From assembly GCA_019429105.1 (NCBI GenBank), contig JAHYJE010000015.1:1-64000 (forward strand): 64,000 bases of DNA. Reading direction: 5' to 3'. The notes under the pieces are model-generated. The model was not told the DNA's origin. It saw only the letters and a program-made list of their open reading frames with translations, and did no database searches. The translations under genes and the position numbers were made by a program. Source of the stretch: Syntrophobacterales bacterium (GTDB lineage: Bacteria; Desulfobacterota; Syntrophia; Syntrophales; UBA5619). This document shows positions 37,240 through 46,120 of the stretch, in pieces. Positions within the stretch are counted from its first letter, which is position 1, and each line of letters opens with the position of its first letter.

Positions 37240-39045
37240 CTACTCGAACCACTCCGGTTTCATTTGCACGGTGAGGCCGTCCGCGCTTTCCATGAGGCGG
37301 GGGGCGATGCCCTTTACCTTCGGGAGTTCATAGGCAAAAAAGTAGCGACTTGTTTGCAGCTTGCCCCGGTAGAAATTAGCTTCCGCCTCCGTGGTTGCCC
37401 TGCCGAGCGCCTCGGTCGCCTTCAGCCCCTGCAAGAGCCACTGCCAGGCGATCGTGACGATGCCGAAGAGCTCAAGATAGAGGGTGGCATCGGCCAGAAA
37501 CAGCTCGATTTTGCCTTTCAGCGCCAGACCTGCAAGAGATAAGGTAATTTCTTTCAGAACTTCCACTGCTTCGGCAAGGGAACTGGCGAATTTCTCGCAC
37601 TCGGGAACGGCCCTGCCGGCGGCGATTGTCATTTCCAACTCGGCCAGGAACAACCTAAACGCCTTCCCGTTTTTCATGATCACCTTGCGTCCCAGCAGGT
37701 CCATCCCCTGAATGCCGGTTGTTCCCTCGTGGATCGGGTGGATCCGGACGTCCCGGTAGTACTGCTCCAGCGGAAACTCGTCGCAGTAGCCATATCCGCC
37801 AAGGCACTGGAGACCCTGGCTGACCGAGAGAATGCCCATCTCTGCCGGATAGCTCTTGGCGATCGGGGTGAGCAGATCGAGGAGCAGTTCGTAATGTTCT
37901 TTTTCTTCCCCGGCGGTGACAGCGGACAAATCTACGTACCGGGAACACTGAAAAATAAGGGAAAGCGACCCCTCGACCACGGCGCGCTGAAAAAGCAGCA
38001 TCCGCTTTACGTCGGCATGTTCGATGATCGGCGCCTGCGGCGTCAGCGGATCTTTCGCCTGCACCGGGCGGCCTTGCGGCCTCTGTCTGGCATATTCGAG
38101 CGCCGCGTAGTAGGCTGCCGAAGCAATCGCCGCCGCGCCCATGCCCACGTCGATTCGGGCCTCGTTCATCATCTGGAACATGCACGAGAGCCCCCGGTTG
38201 GGTTCGCCGACCAGCCAGCCGCGGCAGTCGTCGTTGTCGCCGAAGGCAAGCTGGGTGATCGGGGCGCCCCGGTAGCCCAGTTTGTGATAGATGCCGATGC
38301 AGGCCACATCGTTGGCAGTCAGACCTCCGTCCGCCTCCGGTCTCAGCTTGGGGACGACAAAGAGGGAAACCCCCTTAACGCCGGGAGGCGCCCCCTCGAT
38401 CCGGCCAAGGAGCAGATGCACGATGTTTTCCGTTGATTCGTACTCGGAGCAGGAGATAAAGATTTTCTGCCCTTTTATTTTATAGTAGCCCTCTGTGGTC
38501 GGAAAGGCAGTGGCCGCGATATCCGTTAGGGAGGATCCGGCCTGCGGCTCTGTCAGCGCCATTGTTCCCTGCCACTCACCCGCAAACATTTTCGGGACAT
38601 AGGCTTCAATAAGTTCCGGTGAGCCGAAAGAGGCGATCAGCCCGGCGGCGCCGGTCGTGAGAAACGGATAGACGGAAGCCGAGTAGTTTGCCGCGCCAAA
38701 GATTCCGCGGAAGGCGGTCATGATCATGCTGGGAATCTGCTGGCCGCCCATTTCATACGAAGCCTGCGCCCCGATCCAGCCGCCCTCGCCGCAGGCCTTC
38801 ATGATCTGCGCGGCCAGGGGATGGACAAAAACCTTTCCATCCCTGAATTCCGGCGGCTGCTTGTCCATCTCGCCAAACGCCGGGAAAAGCATCTCCCTGC
38901 CCATGCGCATGGCCGTATCGACAACCATGTCGAAGGTTTCTTTGCCATGATCTTCAAAATACGGGTATTGTGTCAGGGCAACCGCGTCAAACACCTCATA
39001 CAGCAAAAAATGCAGATTTCGGAGACTGATGAATTTTTCGGCCAT
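37240..39045 (-). CDS. Acyl-CoA dehydrogenase, long form
   Basis: 601 residues from ATG 39045 (MAEKFISLRNL). TEPQAGSSLTDIAATA is the FAD/substrate-binding segment, QCLGGYGYCDEFPLEQYYRDVRI the C-terminal signature, and the Glu in IHEGTTGIQG is the likely catalytic base. The extra N-terminal helix and roughly 140-residue C-terminal domain place it with the long dehydrogenases used for medium and long acyl-CoA in anaerobes. Divergent from the liv-ligase operon, suggesting joint control from 39046-39321. Confidence 0.9.
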   Translation of the reverse strand: MAEKFISLRNLHFLLYEVFDAVALTQYPYFEDHGKETFDMVVDTAMRMGREMLFPAFGEMDKQPPEFRDGKVFVHPLAAQIMKACGEGGWIGAQASYEMGGQQIPSMIMTAFRGIFGAANYSASVYPFLTTGAAGLIASFGSPELIEAYVPKMFAGEWQGTMALTEPQAGSSLTDIAATAFPTTEGYYKIKGQKIFISCSEYESTENIVHLLLGRIEGAPPGVKGVSLFVVPKLRPEADGGLTANDVACIGIYHKLGYRGAPITQLAFGDNDDCRGWLVGEPNRGLSCMFQMMNEARIDVGMGAAAIASAAYYAALEYARQRPQGRPVQAKDPLTPQAPIIEHADVKRMLLFQRAVVEGSLSLIFQCSRYVDLSAVTAGEEKEHYELLLDLLTPIAKSYPAEMGILSVSQGLQCLGGYGYCDEFPLEQYYRDVRIHPIHEGTTGIQGMDLLGRKVIMKNGKAFRLFLAELEMTIAAGRAVPECEKFASSLAEAVEVLKEITLSLAGLALKGKIELFLADATLYLELFGIVTIAWQWLLQGLKATEALGRATTEAEANFYRGKLQTSRYFFAYELPKVKGIAPRLMESADGLTVQMKPEWFE

Positions 39046-39179
39046 GATGGAATTTCCCCCTCCCTGATGCATAAGCCCAGATATTGCAAAAAGGCTGTTT
39101 CCCTTTCATTAACACGGCGCTTTGCGTCGGGCAAGCCGTTTTTGGGGGCGACGGTTGTGAGGCCAAAGATGTTTTTTTC

Positions 39180-39270
39180 TTGACACGGTTGAGCGGGCAA
39201 TGCTATTGACCGCCTCCACGTTGTCATTTCACAGCAGCGTGCTTCATTTATTTACATACATTTGAATGTA
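39180..39270. promoter_or_regulatory. Divergent promoter region with a TACATT dyad
   Basis: A plausible sigma-70 promoter for the liv operon is TTGACA (39180-39185), 18 bases, TATTGA (39204-39209). Downstream is a perfect dyad TACATT-tg-AATGTA at 39257-39270, the shape of a TetR- or FadR-like operator, between the promoter and livH. Regulation by acyl-CoA would make sense but no regulator is in the window. Confidence 0.4.
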
Positions 39271-39321
39271 GAAATGCATCATTAATTGCCAGAACCTTAT
39301 CCAATGGTGGAGACCGTCGCA

Positions 39322-40212
39322 ATGGATTTTTCGGTGCTGCTCCAGATTGTCGTTGTCGGTATCGCCGCAGGCGGGGTGTATGGGCTGATCGCCCTGGGTT
39401 TTGTTCTCATTTACAAGGCGACCAGCATCCTCAATCTGGCAATGGGAGAGTTCATGACGCTCGGGGCGTTTGTCTGCTTCACTGCCCTTACCTCATTTCA
39501 CCTGCCATTTTACCTGGCGTTTATCATTACGATCGTTTTTGCCGTCCTGCTCGGAATGGTTATCGAGCCGCTCATTCTACGGCCCATGATTGGAGAGCCG
39601 GTCATTTCGGTCATCATGGTAACGATCGGTCTGGGGGTGATCCTCAAGGGGCTGACTTACATGATCTGGGGGCCGGTTTACCGGGCCTTTCCGCCCATAT
39701 TCCCCTCCAAACCGTTGCTGCTGGGGCCGGTTGTCGTTCCCTCGGGGCTTTTGTGGGGATTTTTGTTCGCGATCGCGACGATGGCGGTCTTTATCGCGAT
39801 CTTCAAATTTTCCCGTACCGGCGTGGCAATGCGGGCGGCTGCATTCGATCAGCAGGCAGCCCTTTCGATGGGCGTCAGCGTCAGGAAGGTGTTTGCCCTG
39901 TCGTGGAGCTTTGGGGCGATTGCCGCCGTCATCAGCGGTGTCGTCATCGGCAACATGAGCGGCCTCAACATCTACATGGGGGATATCGGTCTGGCCGTGC
40001 TTTCGGTCATTATCCTCGGCGGGCTGGACAGCATCGGCGGGGCGATCCTGGGCGGCTTTATCGTCGGCATCCTGCAGAACCTGACGGGTTTTTATATCGA
40101 CCCGCTGGTAGGAGGCGGCGCGAAGGACATCGCGCCCTACGTCATCCTCCTTTTGATCATCATGATCCGCCCGTACGGGCTGTTCGGAAAAGTGACAATC
40201 GAGCGGGTTTAG
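39322..40212 (+). CDS. livH: Branched-chain-type ABC transporter permease (LivH family)
   Basis: 296 residues from ATG 39322, eleven bases after GGTGGAG; earlier in-frame TTG/ATG starts are possible. GGVYGLIALGFVLIYKAT and NLAMGEFMTLGA form the LivH opening and GLDSIGGAILGGFIVG the late conserved loop. About eight membrane spans. First gene of a seven-gene unit that also carries two acyl-CoA ligases, so the cargo is more likely an aromatic, fatty or other carboxylic acid than an amino acid (inference from context). Confidence 0.88.
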   Translation: MDFSVLLQIVVVGIAAGGVYGLIALGFVLIYKATSILNLAMGEFMTLGAFVCFTALTSFHLPFYLAFIITIVFAVLLGMVIEPLILRPMIGEPVISVIMVTIGLGVILKGLTYMIWGPVYRAFPPIFPSKPLLLGPVVVPSGLLWGFLFAIATMAVFIAIFKFSRTGVAMRAAAFDQQAALSMGVSVRKVFALSWSFGAIAAVISGVVIGNMSGLNIYMGDIGLAVLSVIILGGLDSIGGAILGGFIVGILQNLTGFYIDPLVGGGAKDIAPYVILLLIIMIRPYGLFGKVTIERV

Positions 40213-40221
40213 GGGAGGGTT

Positions 40222-41265
40222 ATGCGTTCCGGAGATTTCAAGGAAAACTACATCAGCGACGAGGCGATCTTCCCGTCTCTTTTCGCCAGGTTCTGGGTCG
40301 CGGCGCTGTTTGTGTTGCTGCTGCTGTTCCCCTTTTTCGCCAACAACCACCTGCTGTACATAGCCAACATGATCGGATTTGCGGTGATCGGCGCGGTCGG
40401 TCTCAATCTGCTGACGGGCTTCACCGGTCAGATTTCCCTCGGGCACGCGGCCTTTATCGGCGTTGGCGCCTACACATCCGCGATTCTCGTTACCCGCTGC
40501 GGTTTTTCGTTCTGGCTTTCCGTTCCCTTGGCAGGAATGGCTTCCGCGCTGGCCGGAGCCTTGATCGGCATTCCGTCGCTCCGGGTCAAGGGGCTCTATC
40601 TCTGCATTGCCACCCTTGCCTCCCAGTTCATCTTCGGTTTTATCTTCGTCCACTGGGAATCGATGACCAAGGGGATAACCGGCATCCACATTCCGCCCCC
40701 GGCAATCGGCGCCTTGCATTTTGACAACGAACGGAAGTTTTACTGGATTACCCTTTTCTTTGTTGTACTGGGGGTCGGATACGCGCGGAACCTGATCCGC
40801 TCCAAAATGGGCAGGGCCTTCATGGCGGTGCGCGATCGCGATCTGGCTGCCGAAATTATGGGGATCAATCTGTTCCGCTACAAATTGAGCGCCTTTGCGA
40901 TCAGTTCTTTCTACGCCGGCGTGACCGGCGCCCTCCTGGTGAACTTCCTGAAGGTGGTGGTTCCGGAACAGTTTTCGTTCATGGTCTGCATCGAGTATCT
41001 CGCGATGATCATTGTCGGGGGGTTGGGAAGCGTAATCGGGTCTGTTTTCGGCGCCGTATTCATGACGCTGGTTCCGGAGATTCTCAGTGTGCTTTCCGAT
41101 ATCGTCAAGGAGGCCGCACCGGAAATGGCGAGCCTGATCGTCCCGTTCAAGCAGGTGGTTTTTGGTTTTCTGATCGTCAGTTTTCTTATTTTTGAACCAC
41201 GGGGGCTGGTGGAAATCTGGAACCGGATTAAGAAGTTTTTTCTGCTCTGGCCTTTTTCTTATTGA
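40222..41265 (+). CDS. livM: Branched-chain-type ABC transporter permease (LivM family)
   Basis: 347 residues, nine bases after livH. NLLTGFTGQISLGHAAFIGVGAY is the LivM hallmark (partly shown here), with LRVKGLYLCIATLA and VGGLGSVIGSVFGAVF further on. Integral membrane partner of LivH. Ordinary length and motifs. Confidence 0.9.
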   Translation: MRSGDFKENYISDEAIFPSLFARFWVAALFVLLLLFPFFANNHLLYIANMIGFAVIGAVGLNLLTGFTGQISLGHAAFIGVGAYTSAILVTRCGFSFWLSVPLAGMASALAGALIGIPSLRVKGLYLCIATLASQFIFGFIFVHWESMTKGITGIHIPPPAIGALHFDNERKFYWITLFFVVLGVGYARNLIRSKMGRAFMAVRDRDLAAEIMGINLFRYKLSAFAISSFYAGVTGALLVNFLKVVVPEQFSFMVCIEYLAMIIVGGLGSVIGSVFGAVFMTLVPEILSVLSDIVKEAAPEMASLIVPFKQVVFGFLIVSFLIFEPRGLVEIWNRIKKFFLLWPFSY

Positions 41266-41348
41266 TGTTCCAGGAGAAGTGAACAGGGCAGCGGGTTTGC
41301 AAAACTGGAAACAACGGGAAGATTTTTTTTGATTAAGGAGGGGGAGAG

Positions 41349-42521
41349 ATGGTGAAGAAAACATTGATCAGCGTTATGAGTGCGTTTTTGTTAATCGGCA
41401 TGGCGGGTATGGCGATGGCCGAGCAGTTGCCGACGATCTGCGCCGTACATCCCTATACCGGACGGTTTGCGTTCGCCGGGATTGAAGGGGCGGCCGCTAT
41501 GCAGGATGTGGTTGACATGACCAACGAAGCCGGCGGAATAAACGGGAAAAAGCTTCAGTATTTCTGGGCCGACGGCGAGTACAAGGACGATGTCGGGATT
41601 GCCGCTTTCAAGCGTTTGTACGCCCAGCATAAGCCACAGGTCGCGTTCGGCCAGAGCACTGGAATGACGAAGGCGCTGGGACCGGAAATCAAGGATCGCT
41701 ACAAGACGCTGTACAGCGCTTATACCTTTGCCGAGGAGGCGGCGAGACCCAAGGTCAATCCGTACCTCTTCCTGCCCGGGCCCACCTATGTCGATCAGTT
41801 CAGCGTTATTCTGAAACACATTGCCAAGGAAAAGCCGGGCGCAAATCTCGCGTTTTTTTACAGTGATACAGAATTTGGCAGGGAACCGATTGCTGCCGGC
41901 CGGGAGATGGCCAAAAAGCTGGGGCTGAAACTGGTTGCCGAAGAAATTTCGCAGGTCGGCGGCGTCGATCTGGCGACGCAAATTCTCGACATGAAGACCA
42001 AGAAGGTGGAGTACTGCATCTTCCAGGGGTTCGTCAGCAATCCGATCGCCTCGGTCGTAAAGCAGAGCAAGGATTACGGGATGAACATCAAGTTCATGGG
42101 GACGTTCTGGTCAACCGAGCAGCAGCTGCTCAATGAACTGGGCCCGCTTGCCGGCGAATACACGGGCGTGTCCGCGTATTCGTTCTACTACCAGGGCGAT
42201 ATCCCGGAGATCAAGAAGATCCAGGCGTGGACGAAAAAGAAGTACCCGAAGATCCAGTACCGCTCGCAGTCCTATATGGCGGTTTACATGTCCACGCTCC
42301 TTTTCGTGGAAAGCTTTAAACGCGCAGACAAGATGAAGGGCGGCTTCAACAATCCCGAAAATCTGGTCAAGGCGTTTCAGTCGATCAAGAACTTTGACGT
42401 CGGCGGTCTGATGCCGCCGGTAACGGTCAGGGATAACAGCATCCCGGTCGGACGTGCTTACCGGGGAAATCCGGCAACGGCGAAATTTGATCCGATCTCG
42501 GATTGGGTGCGCCTGGATTAG
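41349..42521 (+). CDS. livK: ABC transporter substrate-binding protein (LivK family)
   Basis: 390 residues, AAGGAGGGGGAGAG upstream. Signal peptide with KK start, hydrophobic core and cleavage near AMAEQ. HPYTGRFAFAGIEGAAAM and DMTNEAGGINGKKLQYFW are the conserved type I binding-protein blocks (LivK/Peripla_BP_6). Periplasmic ligand capture for LivHMGF. The ligand cannot be named; similar proteins next to acyl-CoA ligases often bind aromatic acids. Confidence 0.9.
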   Translation: MVKKTLISVMSAFLLIGMAGMAMAEQLPTICAVHPYTGRFAFAGIEGAAAMQDVVDMTNEAGGINGKKLQYFWADGEYKDDVGIAAFKRLYAQHKPQVAFGQSTGMTKALGPEIKDRYKTLYSAYTFAEEAARPKVNPYLFLPGPTYVDQFSVILKHIAKEKPGANLAFFYSDTEFGREPIAAGREMAKKLGLKLVAEEISQVGGVDLATQILDMKTKKVEYCIFQGFVSNPIASVVKQSKDYGMNIKFMGTFWSTEQQLLNELGPLAGEYTGVSAYSFYYQGDIPEIKKIQAWTKKKYPKIQYRSQSYMAVYMSTLLFVESFKRADKMKGGFNNPENLVKAFQSIKNFDVGGLMPPVTVRDNSIPVGRAYRGNPATAKFDPISDWVRLD

Positions 42522-42583
42522 AAGATTTTCATGGGGGCACGGCGTGCCGCGCCCCCACGTGGTTAAACGGTCTGGCAGGATAA

Positions 42584-44482
42584 ATGGAAAACGTAACGCT
42601 TCCGGTATTATTGAAAAAGAATGCCCTTCGTTTTGGCGACGGGAGGGTGGCCCTCCGCGAGAAGGAGTTTGGCATCTGGCAGACGGTTACCTGGCGTAAA
42701 TACTGGGAAAATGTAAAAACTATCGCCCTGGGGCTCCATCAGCTCGGTTTCCGGAAGGGAAACAAGCTTTCGATCATCGGCGACAACCGGCCCGAATGGT
42801 TCTACGCGGAACTGGCCGCGCAGTCCTTAGGCGGGGTGGTGGTCGGCATCTACCCGGACAGCCACCTCGAACAGGTTGAATACATCATCAACCACTCCGA
42901 TTCGCTCTTCGTTGTGGCGGGGGATCAGGAACAGGCCGACAAGATTCTGGCGATCAAGGATAAATGCCCCGGAATCACAAGGCTCATTGTCGATGATCCG
43001 AAGGGGATGAGGAGCTATGACGACCCCGGGATCGTTTTTTTGAAGGATCTTCAGAAGGCAGGCGTTAAGCTGGCTGAAAAAGAGCCGCAGCTTTTCGACG
43101 CCCTTCTGGACGGCGTTTCTCCTGATGATGTCGGCCTGCTCATCTACACCTCCGGGACAACCGGCATGCCGAAAGGGAGCATGATCACCCACCGGAGCAT
43201 GGTCGCGGCCGGGTTGCTGCTCGATGAGGTGGATCAGGCGCGGGAAAGGGACAACTACGTCTCGTTTCTGCCCCTCTCCTGGATAGGTGAGCAGCACTAC
43301 GCAATTTACTGGAGTCTGGCTGCGGGATTTACAGTTAATTTCCCGGAGAAGGTGGAGACAACGCAGACCGATATGCGGGAAATAGCGCCGGATATTATGC
43401 TGGCGCCGCCGCGAATCTGGGAGAAAATGTGCTCAGATGTGCAGGTGAAAATTCAGGATGCCGCCTGGATCAAGCGCAAGGCCTTCCAGTTTTTACTGCC
43501 CGTCGGCTACAGGGTGGTTGATTGCAAGCTGAAGGGTGAAAAGCCGCCGCTCTACCTCGGGTTTCTCAAGTGGGTTGCCTACTGGCTTTTATTCCGGTCG
43601 CTGAAGAACTACCTGGGGCTGGCCCGGGTGCGTAATGTCTATACCGGCGGGGCGCCGCTTGGCCCGGAAATATTCAAGATGTTTCAGGCCCTTGACGTCA
43701 ATATCAAGCAGGCCTACGGGATGACGGAACTCTGTGGGGGGGTCATTATTCACCGCACGGACGCCATCCGTCTGGATACGGTCGGGAAGCCGCTTCCGGG
43801 TCTGGAGGTGATGATCTCGGACGAAGGCGAGATGCTCGTCAAGGGGCCAACCAATTTCATCGGTTACTACAAGAACCCCGAGGCGACAAAAAAAGCCCTG
43901 ACCGACGGCTGGTTTCATACCGGCGATGCGGCGATTGTCGATGAAGACGGCCAGATCGTCATCATCGACCGGATGGCCGATGTGATGAAACTGGCCGACG
44001 GCAGCCGGTTTTCTCCCCAGTTGATCGAAAACAAGCTCAAGTTCAGCCCCTATATCATCGATGCGATCGTGATCGGGCAGGATCGGCCGTTCATCACGGG
44101 GATGATCAGCATCGACATGAACAATGTCGGCAAATGGGCGGAGAACAACCAGCTTCCCTATACGACTTTTGCGGATCTGTCCCAGAAAGAACGGGTCTAT
44201 GAACTCATCGCCAAAGACGTGGCCAAGATCAACAAGACCCTGCCCAAGGTCGCCCGGGTAAAAAGGTTCGTGCTGCTTTACAAGGAATTGGACGCGGATG
44301 ACGAGGAACTTACCCGCACCCGCAAGGTGAGACGGAGCTTTGTCGCCGAGAAATACAAGGATCTGATCGCCGCCCTGTACGGCGATAAAAGGGAGCTGGA
44401 GGTAGAGTCCAATATCCGCTACCGGGACGGCAAGGAATTTCAGATGAAGACAAAAGTCAGGGTAGAGCATGTTGAGAGTTGA
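42584..44482 (+). CDS. Long-chain-type acyl-CoA synthetase (AMP-forming)
   Basis: 632 residues. IYTSGTTGMPKGSMITH is an intact AMP-binding P-loop; YGMTELCGG and the GWFHTGDAAIVDEDG hinge region follow in order. The C-terminal adenylation lysine region is less typical (EELTRTRKVRRSF). This is the FadD/long-chain branch of the family. Lies between livK and livG, so it probably activates the imported acid to its CoA thioester as it enters. Confidence 0.88.
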   Translation: MENVTLPVLLKKNALRFGDGRVALREKEFGIWQTVTWRKYWENVKTIALGLHQLGFRKGNKLSIIGDNRPEWFYAELAAQSLGGVVVGIYPDSHLEQVEYIINHSDSLFVVAGDQEQADKILAIKDKCPGITRLIVDDPKGMRSYDDPGIVFLKDLQKAGVKLAEKEPQLFDALLDGVSPDDVGLLIYTSGTTGMPKGSMITHRSMVAAGLLLDEVDQARERDNYVSFLPLSWIGEQHYAIYWSLAAGFTVNFPEKVETTQTDMREIAPDIMLAPPRIWEKMCSDVQVKIQDAAWIKRKAFQFLLPVGYRVVDCKLKGEKPPLYLGFLKWVAYWLLFRSLKNYLGLARVRNVYTGGAPLGPEIFKMFQALDVNIKQAYGMTELCGGVIIHRTDAIRLDTVGKPLPGLEVMISDEGEMLVKGPTNFIGYYKNPEATKKALTDGWFHTGDAAIVDEDGQIVIIDRMADVMKLADGSRFSPQLIENKLKFSPYIIDAIVIGQDRPFITGMISIDMNNVGKWAENNQLPYTTFADLSQKERVYELIAKDVAKINKTLPKVARVKRFVLLYKELDADDEELTRTRKVRRSFVAEKYKDLIAALYGDKRELEVESNIRYRDGKEFQMKTKVRVEHVES

Positions 44483-44485
44483 CAG

Positions 44486-45298
44486 ATGACAGAACCCGAA
44501 GAAGGCGGCATTCAACTTCAGATAGAGGATCTCCACCTCGGTTTCGGCGGCTTGAACGTCCTCGACGGCGTCAGTACGAACGTCCGGAAGGGGGAGATTT
44601 TTTCGATCATCGGGCCGAACGGGGCCGGCAAGACCAGTCTTTTGAACTGCATCAACCGGTTTTACAAGCCGTCCCGGGGAAAAATCATCTTCGAAGGGCA
44701 GGATCTCCTTAAGTTCAAGCCGCATCAGATTGCCGCTCTGGGGATCGCCCGGACATTTCAGAACGTGGAACTCTTCAAGCACATGACCGTCCTCGACAAT
44801 ATCAAGCTGGGGCATCATATTCATCTCAAATCGGGCTTTATGTCCGGGGGAATATATTACGGGAAAACCCGCCGTGAAGAGATAACGCTACGGCAGGAGG
44901 TCGAGGAACGGATCGTCGATTTTCTCGAGATCGAGCAGATCCGCAAAAGCGTCGTCCATACCCTGCCGTTCGGCCTGCAAAAAAGGGTTGAGCTGGCGCG
45001 GGCGCTGGCGATGAAGCCGAAACTGCTTTTGCTCGACGAACCGGCGGCGGGAATGAATCTCGAAGAGACGGAGGATATCGTCCGCTTTGTCCTCGATATC
45101 AACGAGGAATGGGGTGTGACCATCATTTTGATCGAACACGACATGGGGGTGGTGATGGATATCTCCGACCGGGTTTGCGTGCTCGATTTCGGGGAAAAAA
45201 TCGCCGAAGGAAAACCCGAGGAGGTGCGCCGGAACGAACAGGTGATCAAGGCCTACCTCGGGCAGGCGGATCTCGCTCTTTCCAGACTGGGGGCATAG
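44486..45298 (+). CDS. livG: Branched-chain-type ABC transporter ATPase LivG
   Basis: 270 residues, three bases after the ligase. Walker A GPNGAGKTS, IARTFQNVELFKHMTVLDN (LivG-specific Q-loop region), signature LPFGLQKRVELAR in place of LSGGQ, and Walker B LLLDEPAAGMN. Modified signature sequence of this kind is usual in LivG. Paired with LivF. Confidence 0.9.
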   Translation: MTEPEEGGIQLQIEDLHLGFGGLNVLDGVSTNVRKGEIFSIIGPNGAGKTSLLNCINRFYKPSRGKIIFEGQDLLKFKPHQIAALGIARTFQNVELFKHMTVLDNIKLGHHIHLKSGFMSGGIYYGKTRREEITLRQEVEERIVDFLEIEQIRKSVVHTLPFGLQKRVELARALAMKPKLLLLDEPAAGMNLEETEDIVRFVLDINEEWGVTIILIEHDMGVVMDISDRVCVLDFGEKIAEGKPEEVRRNEQVIKAYLGQADLALSRLGA

Positions 45299-46099
45299 GT
45301 GGAGCCGTTACTGCTGGTCAACAACATTGAGGTGATCTACCATAACGTCATTCTGGTGCTGAAGGGGATGTCGCTGCAGGTGGGCGAGGGGCAGATCGTG
45401 ACGATCCTCGGAAACAACGGCGCCGGCAAGACCACGACGCTCAAGGCCATCTCTGGTCTGCTTTCTTCCGAAAACGGCAAGGTGACGGACGGTTTCATCA
45501 ATTTTCGGGGGGAGCGAATCGACCGCACCTCGCCGGAGAAGATCGTCCGCAAGGGGATCTTTCAGGTGATGGAAGGAAGACGGGTATTCGGCGATTTAAC
45601 GGTCGAGGAAAACCTGATAGTCGGGGGGCATACCAACAAAAGCGCCCGCCGGATGAAAGAGGATATCGAGAAGGTGTACAATTACTTCCCCCGTCTGGCG
45701 CAGCGGAAAGAGACGCTGGCCGGCTACATCAGCGGGGGGGAGCAGCAGATGCTCGTGATCGGCCGGGGACTGATGGCTAAGCCCCGACTGATGCTGTTAG
45801 ACGAACCGTCGATGGGTCTTTCCCCGTTGCTCGTTGCCGAAATATTCGAGATCATCAGAAAGATCAACAAGGAAGAGGGAATGACGATCCTCCTCGTCGA
45901 GCAGAACGCGCGGCTTGCCCTGTCGATCGCCGATCATGGCTATGTCATGGAGAACGGCCGGATCGTCCTCGACGATGAGGCCTCCAAACTGGAACAGAAT
46001 GCCGACATTCAGGAGTTCTATCTGGGCTTGACGGAAGTAGGCAAAAAAAGCTACAGGGACGTGAAGCACTATAAGCGGCGGAAGCGCTGGCTGACATAA
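45299..46099 (+). CDS. livF: Branched-chain-type ABC transporter ATPase LivF
   Basis: 266 residues starting at GTG immediately after the livG stop. Walker A GNNGAGKTT, VMEGRRVFGDLTVEENL, signature ISGGEQQ and Walker B LMLLDEPSMGLSP are typical of LivF. The C-terminal tail (GKKSYRDVKHYKRRKRW) is longer and more basic than usual. Completes the transporter. Confidence 0.9.
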   Translation: MEPLLLVNNIEVIYHNVILVLKGMSLQVGEGQIVTILGNNGAGKTTTLKAISGLLSSENGKVTDGFINFRGERIDRTSPEKIVRKGIFQVMEGRRVFGDLTVEENLIVGGHTNKSARRMKEDIEKVYNYFPRLAQRKETLAGYISGGEQQMLVIGRGLMAKPRLMLLDEPSMGLSPLLVAEIFEIIRKINKEEGMTILLVEQNARLALSIADHGYVMENGRIVLDDEASKLEQNADIQEFYLGLTEVGKKSYRDVKHYKRRKRWLT

Positions 46100-46120
46100 A
46101 CAAAGATAAGGAGTGGAGCT